64,000 nucleotides of DNA from Candidatus Heritagella intestinalis (GTDB lineage: Bacteria; Bacillota; Clostridia; Oscillospirales; Acutalibacteraceae): the NCBI GenBank assembly GCA_904420555.1, contig CAJFVO010000004.1, positions 310,001 through 374,000 on the forward strand, in the 5' to 3' direction. This document shows, piece after piece, positions 1 through 7,661 of this stretch. The notes beneath the pieces were generated by a model. That model did no database searches. It was not told where the DNA came from and worked only from the letters and a program-made list of their open reading frames with translations. The translations under genes were made by a program, and so were the position numbers. Position 1 is the stretch's first letter. The number at the start of each line of letters is the position of its first letter.

Positions 1-1
1 C

Positions 2-256
2 ATGATTTTTTATCAGAAGCACAGCTTCTTTTCCCGGGTTGCCGGCATCCTTATTGTGGGCGGCGGCATCGGCAATCTCATCGACCGTTTTTGGCATGGG
101 TATGTCATTGATTATATCAGCGTATCCTTTTTCCCGCCGGTGTTCAACTTGGCAGACTGCTTTGTGGTCATTGGCGTGATTCTCTTCCTGATCCATTTCT
201 TCTTCTTTACCAACAAGGACAAGGGACGGGAAAAGATTATCCGCAGCCGGCGGTGA
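2..256 (+). CDS. lspA: Lipoprotein signal peptidase (signal peptidase II), 3' part
   Basis: The window opens inside this gene; about half of a usual 150-170 residue LspA is present. LspA is a membrane aspartyl protease that removes the signal peptide of lipoproteins after lipidation. Both catalytic aspartates are in the visible part: one in GGGIGNLIDR, one in FNLADCF. Two hydrophobic segments (around residues 10-25 and 50-70) and a basic cytoplasmic tail (KDKGREKIIRSRR) complete the C-terminus. The stop overlaps or abuts the start of the rluD-like gene, as is common for lspA-rluD in Firmicutes. The true start lies upstream of the window. Confidence 0.93.
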   Translation: MIFYQKHSFFSRVAGILIVGGGIGNLIDRFWHGYVIDYISVSFFPPVFNLADCFVVIGVILFLIHFFFFTNKDKGREKIIRSRR

Positions 257-261
257 GTGGC

Positions 262-1206
262 ATGGAAGAGAACACCTTCTGCCTGGAAGTGCCGGCAGAA
301 GCCGCTGGCAAGCGCCTGGACGGCTTTTTAGCCGGGGAGCAGGGTTTAACCCGGTCGGCGGCGCAAAAGCTCATAGAGAGCGGTTGTGTGCTGGTAGAGG
401 GGAAGCCTGCCGCCAAGAGCCTGAAGCTCCAGGCCGGCTGGCGGGTGGAAGGGGAACTGCCCCAGCCGGAAGAGCTGGCAGTGGAGCCGGAGGACATCCC
501 CCTAGATATCGTCTATGAGGACGCGGACTTGCTGGTGGTGAATAAGCCCAAGGGCATGGTGGTGCATCCCGCCCCGGGGAACCCCTGTGGGACCCTGGTG
601 AACGCCCTGCTGGCCCATTGCGGCGATTCCCTTTCCGGCATTAACGGGGTGATCCGTCCCGGCATCGTCCACCGCATTGACAAGGACACCAGCGGCCTGC
701 TCATTGTGGCCAAAAATGATTTTGCCCATCAGGGCCTGGCGGAGCAGATTCAGGCCCACAGCTTCACCCGGGAATATGAGGCGGTGGTTTACGGCAGCTT
801 CCGGGAGGATTCCGGCACCGTAGACGCCCCCATTGGCCGCCATCCGGTGGAGCGCAAGCGCATGGCGGTTACGGAGAAGGCTTCCCGCCGGGCGGTGACC
901 CACTTTTGGGTGCTGGCCCGCTATGGAGGTTTCACCCATCTCCGCCTGCGGCTGGAAACCGGCCGTACCCACCAGATTCGGGTACACATGGCCTATCTGG
1001 GCCACCCCGTGGCCGGCGACCCGGTGTATGGGCCCCGGAAAGTCATCGCTTCCCTGGAGGGCCAGTGCCTCCACGCCCGGAAAATCGGGTTTATCCATCC
1101 CCGCACCGGGAAATACCTGGAATTTACCAGCGAGCTGCCCCCGTATTTCCAGCGCTTTCTGCGAAGCCTGGGGCAGCCGGCAGAGAGCCTCCCGCCCCTG
1201 GGATAG
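262..1206 (+). CDS. RluA-family 23S rRNA pseudouridine synthase (RluD-like)
   Basis: The product converts specific uridines of 23S rRNA to pseudouridine. An N-terminal S4 RNA-binding domain (about residues 10-75: GKRLDGFLA, RSAAQKLIESG) is followed by the catalytic domain with the family motif HRIDKDTSGLL, whose Asp is the nucleophile, then RTHQIRVH and GDPVYG. Length (314 aa) is normal. Start is uncertain: ATG 262 has GGTGAG five bases before it, while GTG 253 would overlap the lspA stop as GTGA and add three residues. Follows lspA in the usual Firmicutes order. RluD versus other RluA members cannot be settled from motifs alone. Confidence 0.93.
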   Translation: MEENTFCLEVPAEAAGKRLDGFLAGEQGLTRSAAQKLIESGCVLVEGKPAAKSLKLQAGWRVEGELPQPEELAVEPEDIPLDIVYEDADLLVVNKPKGMVVHPAPGNPCGTLVNALLAHCGDSLSGINGVIRPGIVHRIDKDTSGLLIVAKNDFAHQGLAEQIQAHSFTREYEAVVYGSFREDSGTVDAPIGRHPVERKRMAVTEKASRRAVTHFWVLARYGGFTHLRLRLETGRTHQIRVHMAYLGHPVAGDPVYGPRKVIASLEGQCLHARKIGFIHPRTGKYLEFTSELPPYFQRFLRSLGQPAESLPPLG

Positions 1207-1243
1207 CTTTCGAAAAAAAGTCTGTCACACTTTTTGTCACACC

Positions 1244-1272
1244 TTGTATGCAGCCATTGCTTGGAGTATACT
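1244..1272 (+). promoter_or_regulatory. Sigma-A promoter of the small RNA candidate
   Basis: TTGTAT (1244-1249) and TATACT (1267-1272) are separated by exactly 17 bp. Transcription would begin near 1279, 37 bp after the rluD-like stop and with no coding sequence before the terminator at 1421-1463. Confidence 0.7.
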
Positions 1273-1278
1273 GTAATG

Positions 1279-1463
1279 GGTGGGGAAGGCTCCCTTTCCC
1301 GCTGCGTGATTTCTTCCGCTGTGACGTTTGGGACAGACAGCAATCCGGCTATTCTCTTGGGAATGGTGGCGGCTTTATCGGAGCGCAAGAGGGGTTCAGA
1401 GGTTCGGCGGAGGACAGAGAGGAAAGAGAAATGCAATTTTTGCATTTTCCCTTTCCTTTTTTT
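1279..1463 (+). ncRNA. Structured small RNA candidate, about 185 nt, possibly 6S RNA
   Basis: A good promoter and a strong terminator delimit a transcript of about 185 nt with no credible reading frame. The two arms 1313-1321 (CTTCCGCTG) and 1405-1413 (CGGCGGAGG) form a nine-base-pair helix with two G-U pairs that closes a large, mostly unpaired centre, and a smaller hairpin GCTATTC/GAATGGT lies inside. A 5' hairpin GGGAAGG/CCCTTTCCC precedes it. Size and the long-helix/large-bubble plan resemble 6S RNA, which binds sigma-A RNA polymerase, but I cannot align it to a family here. SRP RNA, RNase P and tmRNA signatures are absent. Confidence 0.45.
1421..1463 (+). terminator. Rho-independent terminator of the small RNA
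   Basis: Arms GGAAAGAGAAATGCAA and TTGCATTTTCCCTTTCC pair nearly perfectly and are followed by seven T (1457-1463). Confidence 0.8.
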
Positions 1464-1481
1464 ATGCAAATGTGGTATACT
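1453..1481 (+). promoter_or_regulatory. Candidate promoter of the aldose-epimerase-like gene
   Basis: TATACT (1476-1481) is a good -10, but the -35 at 17 bp (TTCCTT) is weak and lies within the preceding terminator. The gene start at 1534 leaves a 5' leader of about 45 nt. Confidence 0.4.
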
Positions 1482-1533
1482 GGGAAACAGAATATGACAG
1501 CGGAGAAATTCCGCCAGGAAAGGAGAAGTTTCC

Positions 1534-2406
1534 ATGATTTTGACCATTCGCAACGAATACGGCAGCGCCTATGTGGATACCCAGGGAGCCCAGTGGGTGT
1601 CTTTTAAGGACGCTCAGGGCCTGGAGCACCTGTGGCAGGGGGACGCCGCCTATTGGAGCGGACAGGCCCCGGTGCTGTTCCCCATTGTAGGCGCTCTGCG
1701 TAACGGCCGCGCCCATATCAAAGACGGGGAATACGAGATGAAGCAGCACGGCATTGCCCGGCACCTGGCTTTTGAGGTGACGGAGCAGAAGGAGGATTCT
1801 GTCACCCTGACCCTGCGCTCCACCGAGGAGACCAAAAAGCAGTATCCCTATGACTTTGCCCTGCACATGACCTACCGCTTTGAAGGCCCCCGCATGGTGA
1901 CGGAATTCAAGGTGGAGAACACCGGCGACGAAGTGATGCCCTTTGCTCTGGGCGGCCATCCGGCCTTTAATTGCCCCATGGTAGAGGGGGAGACCTTCGA
2001 GGATTATGTGGTGGAGTTCGAGAAGCCGGAAACCGCCCGCTGCCCGGCCATTGAAGGCGCCCTCATCAACTTCAACCACCGCACCACGGTGCTGGAGTAT
2101 GAGACCACCATCCCCATGCGCCACGAGCTGTTCCACACCGACGCCTTGATTTTCGATACCCCCCGTTCCCGGGTGGTGCGCCTGAAGAGCCTGAAAACCG
2201 GCCACGGCGTGGAAATGGACTTTGACGACTTCTGCTATCTGGGCGTCTGGTCCGCCAAGAACGATGCGCCCTTTGTGGCCCTGGAGCCTTGGGCTGGCTG
2301 CGCTACCGGCACCGACGAGGACGATGAATTCCTCCACAAGCGCGCCCTGACCCTTTTGAAGCCCGGCAAGGCTGCAACCTTCGCCTTTGGCGTAAAGGCC
2401 CTCTGA
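1534..2406 (+). CDS. Aldose 1-epimerase family protein (LacX-like)
   Basis: A galactose-mutarotase-fold protein of 290 aa that would interconvert sugar anomers or a sugar phosphate. Family features visible are the N-terminal LYPAL-like region (APVLFPIVGALRNG), KQHGIAR and GGHPAF with the two conserved histidines, and ALEPWAG with the catalytic glutamate near the C-terminus. No signal peptide, so cytoplasmic. AAAGGAG eight bases before the ATG fixes the start. It stands alone between the RNA candidate and a terminator. The substrate is unknown; LacX-like proteins are a subgroup distinct from GalM. Confidence 0.88.
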   Translation: MILTIRNEYGSAYVDTQGAQWVSFKDAQGLEHLWQGDAAYWSGQAPVLFPIVGALRNGRAHIKDGEYEMKQHGIARHLAFEVTEQKEDSVTLTLRSTEETKKQYPYDFALHMTYRFEGPRMVTEFKVENTGDEVMPFALGGHPAFNCPMVEGETFEDYVVEFEKPETARCPAIEGALINFNHRTTVLEYETTIPMRHELFHTDALIFDTPRSRVVRLKSLKTGHGVEMDFDDFCYLGVWSAKNDAPFVALEPWAGCATGTDEDDEFLHKRALTLLKPGKAATFAFGVKAL

Positions 2407-2422
2407 GAGGCATAGAGAAGCC

Positions 2423-2465
2423 AAAAACGCGCTGTTCCCTGTTTGATAGGGGACAGCGCGTTTTT
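2423..2465 (+). terminator. Terminator of the aldose-epimerase-like gene
   Basis: AAAAACGCGCTGTTCCCT pairs with AGGGGACAGCGCGTTTTT around a seven-base loop, giving a perfect A-stem-T terminator; it would also work on the other strand. Confidence 0.92.
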
Positions 2466-2549
2466 CTTTTGCGCAATATGGCCCCAGCACAGCCTGAGGC
2501 CCTGGGGGACTGGCTTTCAAAATACTAAGAAAGCTGAGCTTTATAGCAA

Positions 2550-2581
2550 AACAAAAAGGGCACCGCGCAAGCGGTGCCCTT
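2550..2581 (-). terminator. Terminator of sipW-tasA-like operon
   Basis: On the minus strand, AAGGGCACCGC and GCGGTGCCCTT form an 11 bp stem with a four-base loop, followed by TTTTTGTTTT. It lies 35 bp after the stop of the TasA-like gene. Confidence 0.9.
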
Positions 2582-2615
2582 CGAAGAGCCAGAACTAATT
2601 AACTACGCGACTAAA

Positions 2616-3218
2616 TCAAAGCAGCTCAGTTGCGTTGTTGAAGAAAGAAATAACTGCATCCCACTCTTCCTCGGTGTTGATTCCATCACCGATAGTCTCA
2701 TCATATTTAGAGAAAATACCCTGAGCCTGGATAGCCTGAGCAGTTACCTTAATATTTTTCTCTTCGTCAGTACCGTTAGTGGTAGCAGTGCTCAACACAA
2801 CCTGGTCAAAGAGAGCGTCAGTCGTCTCGGTGGGTTTGAGGGGCTTATTGTAATAGAAATAACCGTCCTCTTTCAACTCCCAACCCTCGCCCAGTTTATT
2901 ATCGACGTAATCAGTACGATAAATCATATCCACATCGCCGGGCCATTCAACCTTAATACGAACAACAGCGGGGTTATCGCCCACATTGGTAACAGTAGGA
3001 TCCTTTGCAACAGCCTCGCCAGGATACATATCCTCAGCTTCGGCTTCGCCCTCTTCATCCCATTTCGGTTCGGTCAAATCGATTTTGACGTTACCAACGG
3101 TAAACACGTTGTCGGCAGAGTCGGTGTCCGTGAAGTAAGCCAGAGAGGAGCCGCCCACTGCCAGCACTGCCATGGAAGCGGCCAGTGCCACAGCCAGAAT
3201 CTTCTTCTTAGCGTTCAT
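2616..3218 (-). CDS. TasA/CalY (camelysin)-like secreted protein, SipW-type signal
   Basis: A 200 aa secreted protein of the TasA/camelysin family, which form extracellular fibres or cell-surface coats. The signal peptide (NAKKKILAVALAASMAVLAVGGSSLA) is followed at once by the family hallmark AYFTDTDSADNVFTVGNVKI, the motif left after SipW-type cleavage. The rest is an acidic beta-rich domain with PTVTNVGDNPAVVRI. ATG 3218 is chosen because GAAAGGAAG lies nine bases upstream; TTG 3224 is too close. It is the second gene after sipW (87 bp gap) and shares its promoter. Whether it forms biofilm fibres here is unknown; Clostridia often carry several such substrates, but only one is present in this locus. 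Confidence 0.87.
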   Translation of the reverse strand: MNAKKKILAVALAASMAVLAVGGSSLAYFTDTDSADNVFTVGNVKIDLTEPKWDEEGEAEAEDMYPGEAVAKDPTVTNVGDNPAVVRIKVEWPGDVDMIYRTDYVDNKLGEGWELKEDGYFYYNKPLKPTETTDALFDQVVLSTATTNGTDEEKNIKVTAQAIQAQGIFSKYDETIGDGINTEEEWDAVISFFNNATELL

Positions 3219-3305
3219 GAACAATACTTCCTTTCAATTTCTAGAATTGCGATATGTAAACCGGCCTTGTTCACAAACCGGTTATCGCCTGGGGAAATGC
3301 CCGCC

Positions 3306-3854
3306 TTATTGCTGGTCGGCGGGAGCTGCAGGGGAATCGTCCCCTTTTTTGCGGTTCCGGATGCCCTGTACAATATCGGGAACCAGCAGCAGGGCCACAA
3401 GCACCACTGCGCACACGATACAAATGTACATTCCCGGAGGATTCTGAATAAAGTTGGCCACATAGCCCAAATACGGGATGCAGAACACCGGCCGGCCAAT
3501 CAAATTCTCAAAGTAAACCGGTGCGGGGTCAGCGTTTTCCACTGCGTCGCCCTTTGTGTAGAAGTTCTGCTCTTCACTGTCGATTTCCACCACCCGGTGG
3601 GTGACAACCGTAAGGCTCTCGTCCAGCACATAGGTGATTGGGTCGCCCACTTCAATCTCGCTGGGCTTCACCGATTCCACATAAATCAGGGAGCCGGTGG
3701 GGTAGGTGGGTTCCATACTGCCCGAGAGGATGGTGAAGCTCTGCAGGCCAAACACCCGGCAGCCTACCAGCAGCAGCGCCATAATCACCACAAACGCCAC
3801 TATGATGGTAGTGAAAACGCTCCAAATCCTTCTCAGGGGTTTCGACATCGCCAT
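3306..3854 (-). CDS. sipW: SipW-type (ER-type) signal peptidase I
   Basis: A membrane signal peptidase of 182 aa that processes TasA-like substrates. The catalytic Ser is in ILSGSMEPTYPTGSLIYV, and the position of the usual Lys is occupied by His in TVVTHRVVEI, the mark of SipW/ER-type enzymes rather than the Ser-Lys type. An N-terminal membrane segment (about residues 12-35) and a second near the C-terminus (IVCAVVLVALLLVP) anchor it, followed by a basic tail. ATG 3854 has AGAAGGTG five bases upstream; the longer form from 3881 has no SD. The adjacent TasA-like gene is its likely substrate. Confidence 0.92.
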   Translation of the reverse strand: MAMSKPLRRIWSVFTTIIVAFVVIMALLLVGCRVFGLQSFTILSGSMEPTYPTGSLIYVESVKPSEIEVGDPITYVLDESLTVVTHRVVEIDSEEQNFYTKGDAVENADPAPVYFENLIGRPVFCIPYLGYVANFIQNPPGMYICIVCAVVLVALLLVPDIVQGIRNRKKGDDSPAAPADQQ

Positions 3855-3988
3855 ATATACACCTTCTGTATGTAAAATCAAAAATCAAAATCATGTAAAG
3901 ACAAGCTAAGACCCGTTGTATTTACACAATTTGTATAAAAAACGAATAATGCATCCCCTTCTGTCAGGGATTTCTATCCGATGGCTTG

Positions 3989-4017
3989 ATTATACTCCTT
4001 ATGAAAAGGAAAGTCAA
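3989..4017 (-). promoter_or_regulatory. Sigma-A promoter of sipW-tasA-like operon
   Basis: On the minus strand TTGACT, a 17 bp spacer and a perfect TATAAT. The leader to sipW is about 128 nt and contains a short hairpin (ATCCC/GGGAT, 3958-3976) and an AT-rich imperfect palindrome TACACAATTTGTA (3921-3933), possible regulatory sites. The remainder of 4018-4204 shows no gene or site. Confidence 0.85.
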
Positions 4018-4204
4018 CCATGAAATACAAGAAATTTATTATTTTTTTCATGCAGCTCTATGTATTTTCTGGAAAGTGGTGGGTGTAGAGAGAAAATATA
4101 CCATAGAAACAGAGTGAAAGTTAAAAATCGGGAAGAGAATTTTTAACTGAAAGATTTTTGTTATAAGATAATTTTGTAAACGGGAAGGGGCTCGCACCAC
4201 CTTA

Positions 4205-4235
4205 ATAAAAAAGGGAACCCGGGGGTTCCCTTTTT
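4205..4235 (-). terminator. Terminator of serC-serA
   Basis: AAGGGAACCC and GGGTTCCCTT form the stem; on the minus strand it is followed by TTTTTTATT. It lies 20 bp past the serA stop. Confidence 0.85.
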
Positions 4236-4255
4236 CGATGGATGTAAAGAGAGTC

Positions 4256-5422
4256 TCAGCGGATGACCCGCACCCGAATAATGGGCTCCATGGCCTCCAG
4301 GCTGGTAACGGCGGAATCGGCAAACTCACCGGAAACGTCGAAGAGGGTGTAGGCGTATTCGCCCCGGGACATGCTCTGCATGTTCTCGATGTTCACGCCG
4401 GCAGCGCCCACAGCACCGGCAAACAGGCTGATGGTGTTGGGCATATTCCGGTGGAGGATGCAGATGCGGGTGAGGCCGGGCTGCCGGGCCATGCTCACAG
4501 CGGGCATATTCACGGAATTGCGGATGTTGCCGTTTTCCAGATAGTCCTTCAGCTCGTCAGCGGCCATGCTGGCGCAGTTGTCCTCGGATTCCGGCGTGGA
4601 AGCGCCCAGGTGGGGGATGGCCGTGACGCCTTCGGTGCACAGCAGGGCGTCGTCAGGGAAGTCCGTCACATAGGCGGCGGCTTTGCCGCTTTCCAGGGCT
4701 GCAATCATGTCGGCGGAGTTCACCAGGCCGCCCCGGGCAAAGTTCAGGATACGCACGCCGTCCTTCATTTTGGCAAGGCTCTCGGCGCAGATCATGCCCT
4801 TGGTTTCGTTATTCTGGGGCAGATGCAGGGTGATGTAGTCGCAGTTGGCGTAAATTTCGTCCAGGGAACGGGCGTGGCAGATGTGGCTGGAAAGGCCCCA
4901 GGCCGCGTCAACGGACAGGAAGGGGTCATAGCCGTAAACGGTCATGCCCAGCTTTTGGGCGGCGTTGGCCACCAGCACGCCGATGGCGCCCAAGCCCACA
5001 ACGCCCAGGGATTTGCCCAGAATTTCAGGGCCCACAAAGGCGGATTTGCCTTTCTCCACCAGCTTGCCAACTTGATCGCCCTGGCCCTTGAGGGTCTTGG
5101 CCCAGTCCATGCCGGCGGCCACCTTCCGGGAAGCCAGCAGCAGGCCGCAGAGCACCAGCTCTTTTACGGCGTTGGCGTTGGCGCCGGGGGTGTTGAACAC
5201 CACGATGCCCTGTTCGCTGCACTTCTCCAGGGGGATGTTGTTGACGCCTGCGCCAGCCCGGGCAATGGCCAGCAGCTGCTGGGGCAGCTCCATGTCGTGC
5301 ATGGCGGCGGAGCGCACCAGTACGGCGTCCGCCTGGGCCAGGTCGGCCCCGATGGTATAGTTTTCACCCAACCGGTCGGTGCCGGCAGGGCTGATTTTAT
5401 TCAGGCAATGGATTTGATACAT
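4256..5422 (-). CDS. serA: D-3-phosphoglycerate dehydrogenase
   Basis: Catalyses NAD-dependent oxidation of 3-phosphoglycerate, the first step of serine synthesis. The 388 aa protein has the D-2-hydroxyacid dehydrogenase fold: substrate domain (1-95), NAD domain with GLGAIG at 143-148, NFARGGLVN with the active-site Arg, and IPHLGASTPE with the catalytic His. The last 75 residues form an ACT domain (RICILHRNMPNTIS), the usual site of feedback by serine. The gene starts two bases after the serC stop, so the pair is one operon. This is the short SerA form common in Clostridia. Confidence 0.96.
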   Translation of the reverse strand: MYQIHCLNKISPAGTDRLGENYTIGADLAQADAVLVRSAAMHDMELPQQLLAIARAGAGVNNIPLEKCSEQGIVVFNTPGANANAVKELVLCGLLLASRKVAAGMDWAKTLKGQGDQVGKLVEKGKSAFVGPEILGKSLGVVGLGAIGVLVANAAQKLGMTVYGYDPFLSVDAAWGLSSHICHARSLDEIYANCDYITLHLPQNNETKGMICAESLAKMKDGVRILNFARGGLVNSADMIAALESGKAAAYVTDFPDDALLCTEGVTAIPHLGASTPESEDNCASMAADELKDYLENGNIRNSVNMPAVSMARQPGLTRICILHRNMPNTISLFAGAVGAAGVNIENMQSMSRGEYAYTLFDVSGEFADSAVTSLEAMEPIIRVRVIR

Positions 5423-5424
5423 GA

Positions 5425-6510
5425 TTACAGATTCTCCTTTTCAAATTGCTCCATGAAGGCCACCAGCTTCTCCACGCCCTCCATAGGCATGGCGTTGTAG
5501 ATGGAGGCGCGCATACCGCCCACGCTCCGATGGCCCTTCAGGTTCACAAAGTCGGCAGCGGCGGCTTCCTTGACGAACTTGGCGTCCAGTTCCTCGTTGC
5601 CGGTGACAAAGGGCACGTTCATAATGGAGCGGTCCTCCGGCACCACGGTGCCCTTGAACAGCTTGGAGCGGTCCAGGAAATCATAGAGCAGGCCGGCCTT
5701 TTTCTCGTTGATCTTCTTCATTTCTTCCAGGCCGCCGATCTCATTTTTCAGCCAATCCAGCACCAGCATGGTGATGTAGATGGCATAGCAGGGCGGGGTG
5801 TTGAACATGGAGCCGTTGTCGGCGTGGGTCTGATAGTTGAACATGGTGGGGGTTTTCTCCATGGCGTGGCCGATGAGGTCCTCCCGGATAATCACCACTG
5901 TCAGGCCGGCGGGGCCCATGTTCTTCTGGGCGCCGGCATAGAGCACGCCGAACTTGGAGACGTCGATGGGCTCGCTGAGGATGCAGGAGGAGACGTCAGC
6001 CACCAGAGGCACATTGCCGGTATCGGGCAGGGTGTGGTACTTCGTGCCGTAGATGGTGTTGTTCATGCAAATATGGAAATAATCCGCGTCCGGGGTAAAG
6101 GCAGCGGGGTCCAGCTTGGGGATGTAGGAGAAGGTCTTATCCTTGGAAGAAGCCACGACATTGACGTTGCCGTAGCGGGCCGCTTCCTTATAGGCCTTGG
6201 TGGCCCACTGACCGGTGAGCACATAGTCGGCCTTGCCGGAACCAGTCATCAGGTTCAGGGGCACCATGGCAAACTGGGAAGAAGCGCCGCCCTGAAGGAA
6301 CAGCACCTTATAGTTGTCCGGGATGCCCATCACTTCGCGCAGCAGGCTCTCCGCCGTCTGGATAATGCCGCCATACACTTTAGAACGGTGGGACATTTCC
6401 ATCACGGACTGGCCGGAGCCCTGGTAATCCAGCATTTCATCGGCGGCGCGGCGAAGCACCGGCTCCGGCAGGATGGAGGGGCCGGCAGAGAAATTGTATA
6501 CACGTTTCAT
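5425..6510 (-). CDS. serC: Phosphoserine aminotransferase
   Basis: PLP enzyme that transaminates 3-phosphohydroxypyruvate to phosphoserine, the second step of serine synthesis. The 361 aa protein begins with the family signature VYNFSAGPSILPEPVL and contains the PLP lysine in AGAQKNMGPAG, SHRS and GGMRASIYNA near the end. ATG 6510 is preceded by AGGAGGT at eight bases; an in-frame ATG at 6570 would lie upstream of the transcription start predicted from the promoter. Followed immediately by serA. No serB was seen in the window. Confidence 0.97.
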   Translation of the reverse strand: MKRVYNFSAGPSILPEPVLRRAADEMLDYQGSGQSVMEMSHRSKVYGGIIQTAESLLREVMGIPDNYKVLFLQGGASSQFAMVPLNLMTGSGKADYVLTGQWATKAYKEAARYGNVNVVASSKDKTFSYIPKLDPAAFTPDADYFHICMNNTIYGTKYHTLPDTGNVPLVADVSSCILSEPIDVSKFGVLYAGAQKNMGPAGLTVVIIREDLIGHAMEKTPTMFNYQTHADNGSMFNTPPCYAIYITMLVLDWLKNEIGGLEEMKKINEKKAGLLYDFLDRSKLFKGTVVPEDRSIMNVPFVTGNEELDAKFVKEAAAADFVNLKGHRSVGGMRASIYNAMPMEGVEKLVAFMEQFEKENL

Positions 6511-6568
6511 GGTAAGATACCTCCTGTGCAGCAGATTGCAAAAATGCAGTCGAGTGCGGTTTTCTCTC

Positions 6569-6597
6569 ATTATACCGCTTTAGCTTGATGAAGTCAA
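6569..6597 (-). promoter_or_regulatory. Sigma-A promoter of serC-serA
   Basis: TTGACT, 17 bp, TATAAT on the minus strand, about 60 bp before the serC start. The predicted transcription start near 6562 rules out the longer serC reading frame. Confidence 0.88.
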
Positions 6598-6766
6598 TCA
6601 ATTTTCAATCCTTACTGTAGAAAATTTATGACGAAATTCGGAGGATATGCATAATAAATGGGACAAGCCCGTTTTATATGTTGAAAATTTAAGGCAAAAC
6701 CACCAATAAGGATCAGGGGTTTCCAAGTCTGAGGCAAAAAGCTTTGAAAAGTTTCCAGAGGGCGTC

Positions 6767-6795
6767 TGGACTATTTTCATAAGAAATGGTATACT
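6767..6795 (+). promoter_or_regulatory. Promoter of the DRTGG-hydrogenase-PHP cluster
   Basis: TGGACT (6767-6772), 17 bp, TATACT (6790-6795). The leader to the first DRTGG gene is about 80 nt. The stretch 6600-6766 before it is AT-rich and shows nothing else I can name. Confidence 0.65.
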
Positions 6796-6882
6796 TAGTG
6801 CAAAAAGTTTCAGTTGTGTTTGCCAGGGAGGCAGCCGGCTGAAAAAGGCGTCTGACTGAAATAACATAAGGAGGATTTCTCA

Positions 6883-7233
6883 ATGAAGATCAGAGATGTG
6901 GCGGCAGTCCTGGAGGCGCAGGTGCTGGTGGAGGGAAACATGGACACCGAAGTAAAAACCGCCTGCGGCAGCGACATGATGAGCGATGTGCTGGCCTTTG
7001 TCAAAGACCAGTCGGTCCTGCTCACCGGCCTGATGAATCCCCAGGTGGTGCGCACCGCCGAGATGATGGATATGCACTGCATTGTGTTTGTCCGGGGGAA
7101 AGAAGCCGATCCCACGGTGCTGCATCTGGCTGACCAAAGGGACATGACAATTTTGCAGACCCGCTACCGGATGTTTACCGCCTGCGGGAAGCTCTATGAA
7201 GCGGGGCTGCGGGGAGGATGTGAGCAGGAATGA
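6883..7233 (+). CDS. DRTGG domain protein, first copy
   Basis: A 116 aa cytoplasmic protein consisting essentially of one DRTGG-like domain, a small ligand-binding fold also found fused to CBS domains. Motifs: VKTACGSDMMSDVLAF, LLTGLMNPQVVRTAEMMD and the TVLHLADQRDMTILQTRYRMF region. SD AAGGAGG precedes the ATG. It is the first of five overlapping or tightly spaced genes; its stop overlaps the next start by four bases (ATGA). In Clostridia and Thermotogae, DRTGG genes sit beside RsbW-like ATPases and hydrogenase-related proteins, suggesting a redox or signal-sensing complex. No biochemical role can be read from the sequence. Confidence 0.82.
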   Translation: MKIRDVAAVLEAQVLVEGNMDTEVKTACGSDMMSDVLAFVKDQSVLLTGLMNPQVVRTAEMMDMHCIVFVRGKEADPTVLHLADQRDMTILQTRYRMFTACGKLYEAGLRGGCEQE

Positions 7234-7661
7234 GCGGGCTTTCGTTGCATTATGTGGTCCCGGGGGACGATTTTACCCGGGCCGGCGAGGCTTCCGGAAA
7301 CGTGAAGCAGAAGCTGAAAAAGCTGGGCTATAACCCCGACGCCATCCGCCGGGTAGCCATCGCCATGTATGAGGGGGAAATCAATATGGTCATCCACGCC
7401 GGGGGCGGGGAGGCCTTTGTGGATATTTCCCCCGAGCGGGTGGACATTGTGCTGGAAGATCACGGCCCCGGCATTGCCGATGTGGAAAAGGCCATGCAGG
7501 CCGGATATTCCACCGCCCCGGACCAGGTGCGTTCTCTGGGCTTTGGCGCGGGCATGGGCCTGCCCAATATGAAAAAATATACCGATGAAATGACCATTGA
7601 CACCGAGGTAGGGAAGGGCACCACCCTGAAAATGACGGTGCTGGTAAACCATCAAAAGTGA
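7230..7661 (+). CDS. RsbW/SpoIIAB-like ATP-binding protein
   Basis: A 143 aa GHKL-type ATPase of the anti-sigma-factor kinase family. The N box is EGEINMVIHA (about residues 48-57), the G1 box DHGPGI and the G2 region GFGAGMGLPNM. Such proteins bind or phosphorylate sigma-factor antagonists or serve as isolated kinase domains. It overlaps its upstream neighbour by four bases and the next gene by four (GTGA at 7658), so expression is coupled. No sigma factor or anti-anti-sigma STAS protein is nearby; its partner is likely one of the cluster's own proteins. Confidence 0.85.
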   Translation: MSGLSLHYVVPGDDFTRAGEASGNVKQKLKKLGYNPDAIRRVAIAMYEGEINMVIHAGGGEAFVDISPERVDIVLEDHGPGIADVEKAMQAGYSTAPDQVRSLGFGAGMGLPNMKKYTDEMTIDTEVGKGTTLKMTVLVNHQK

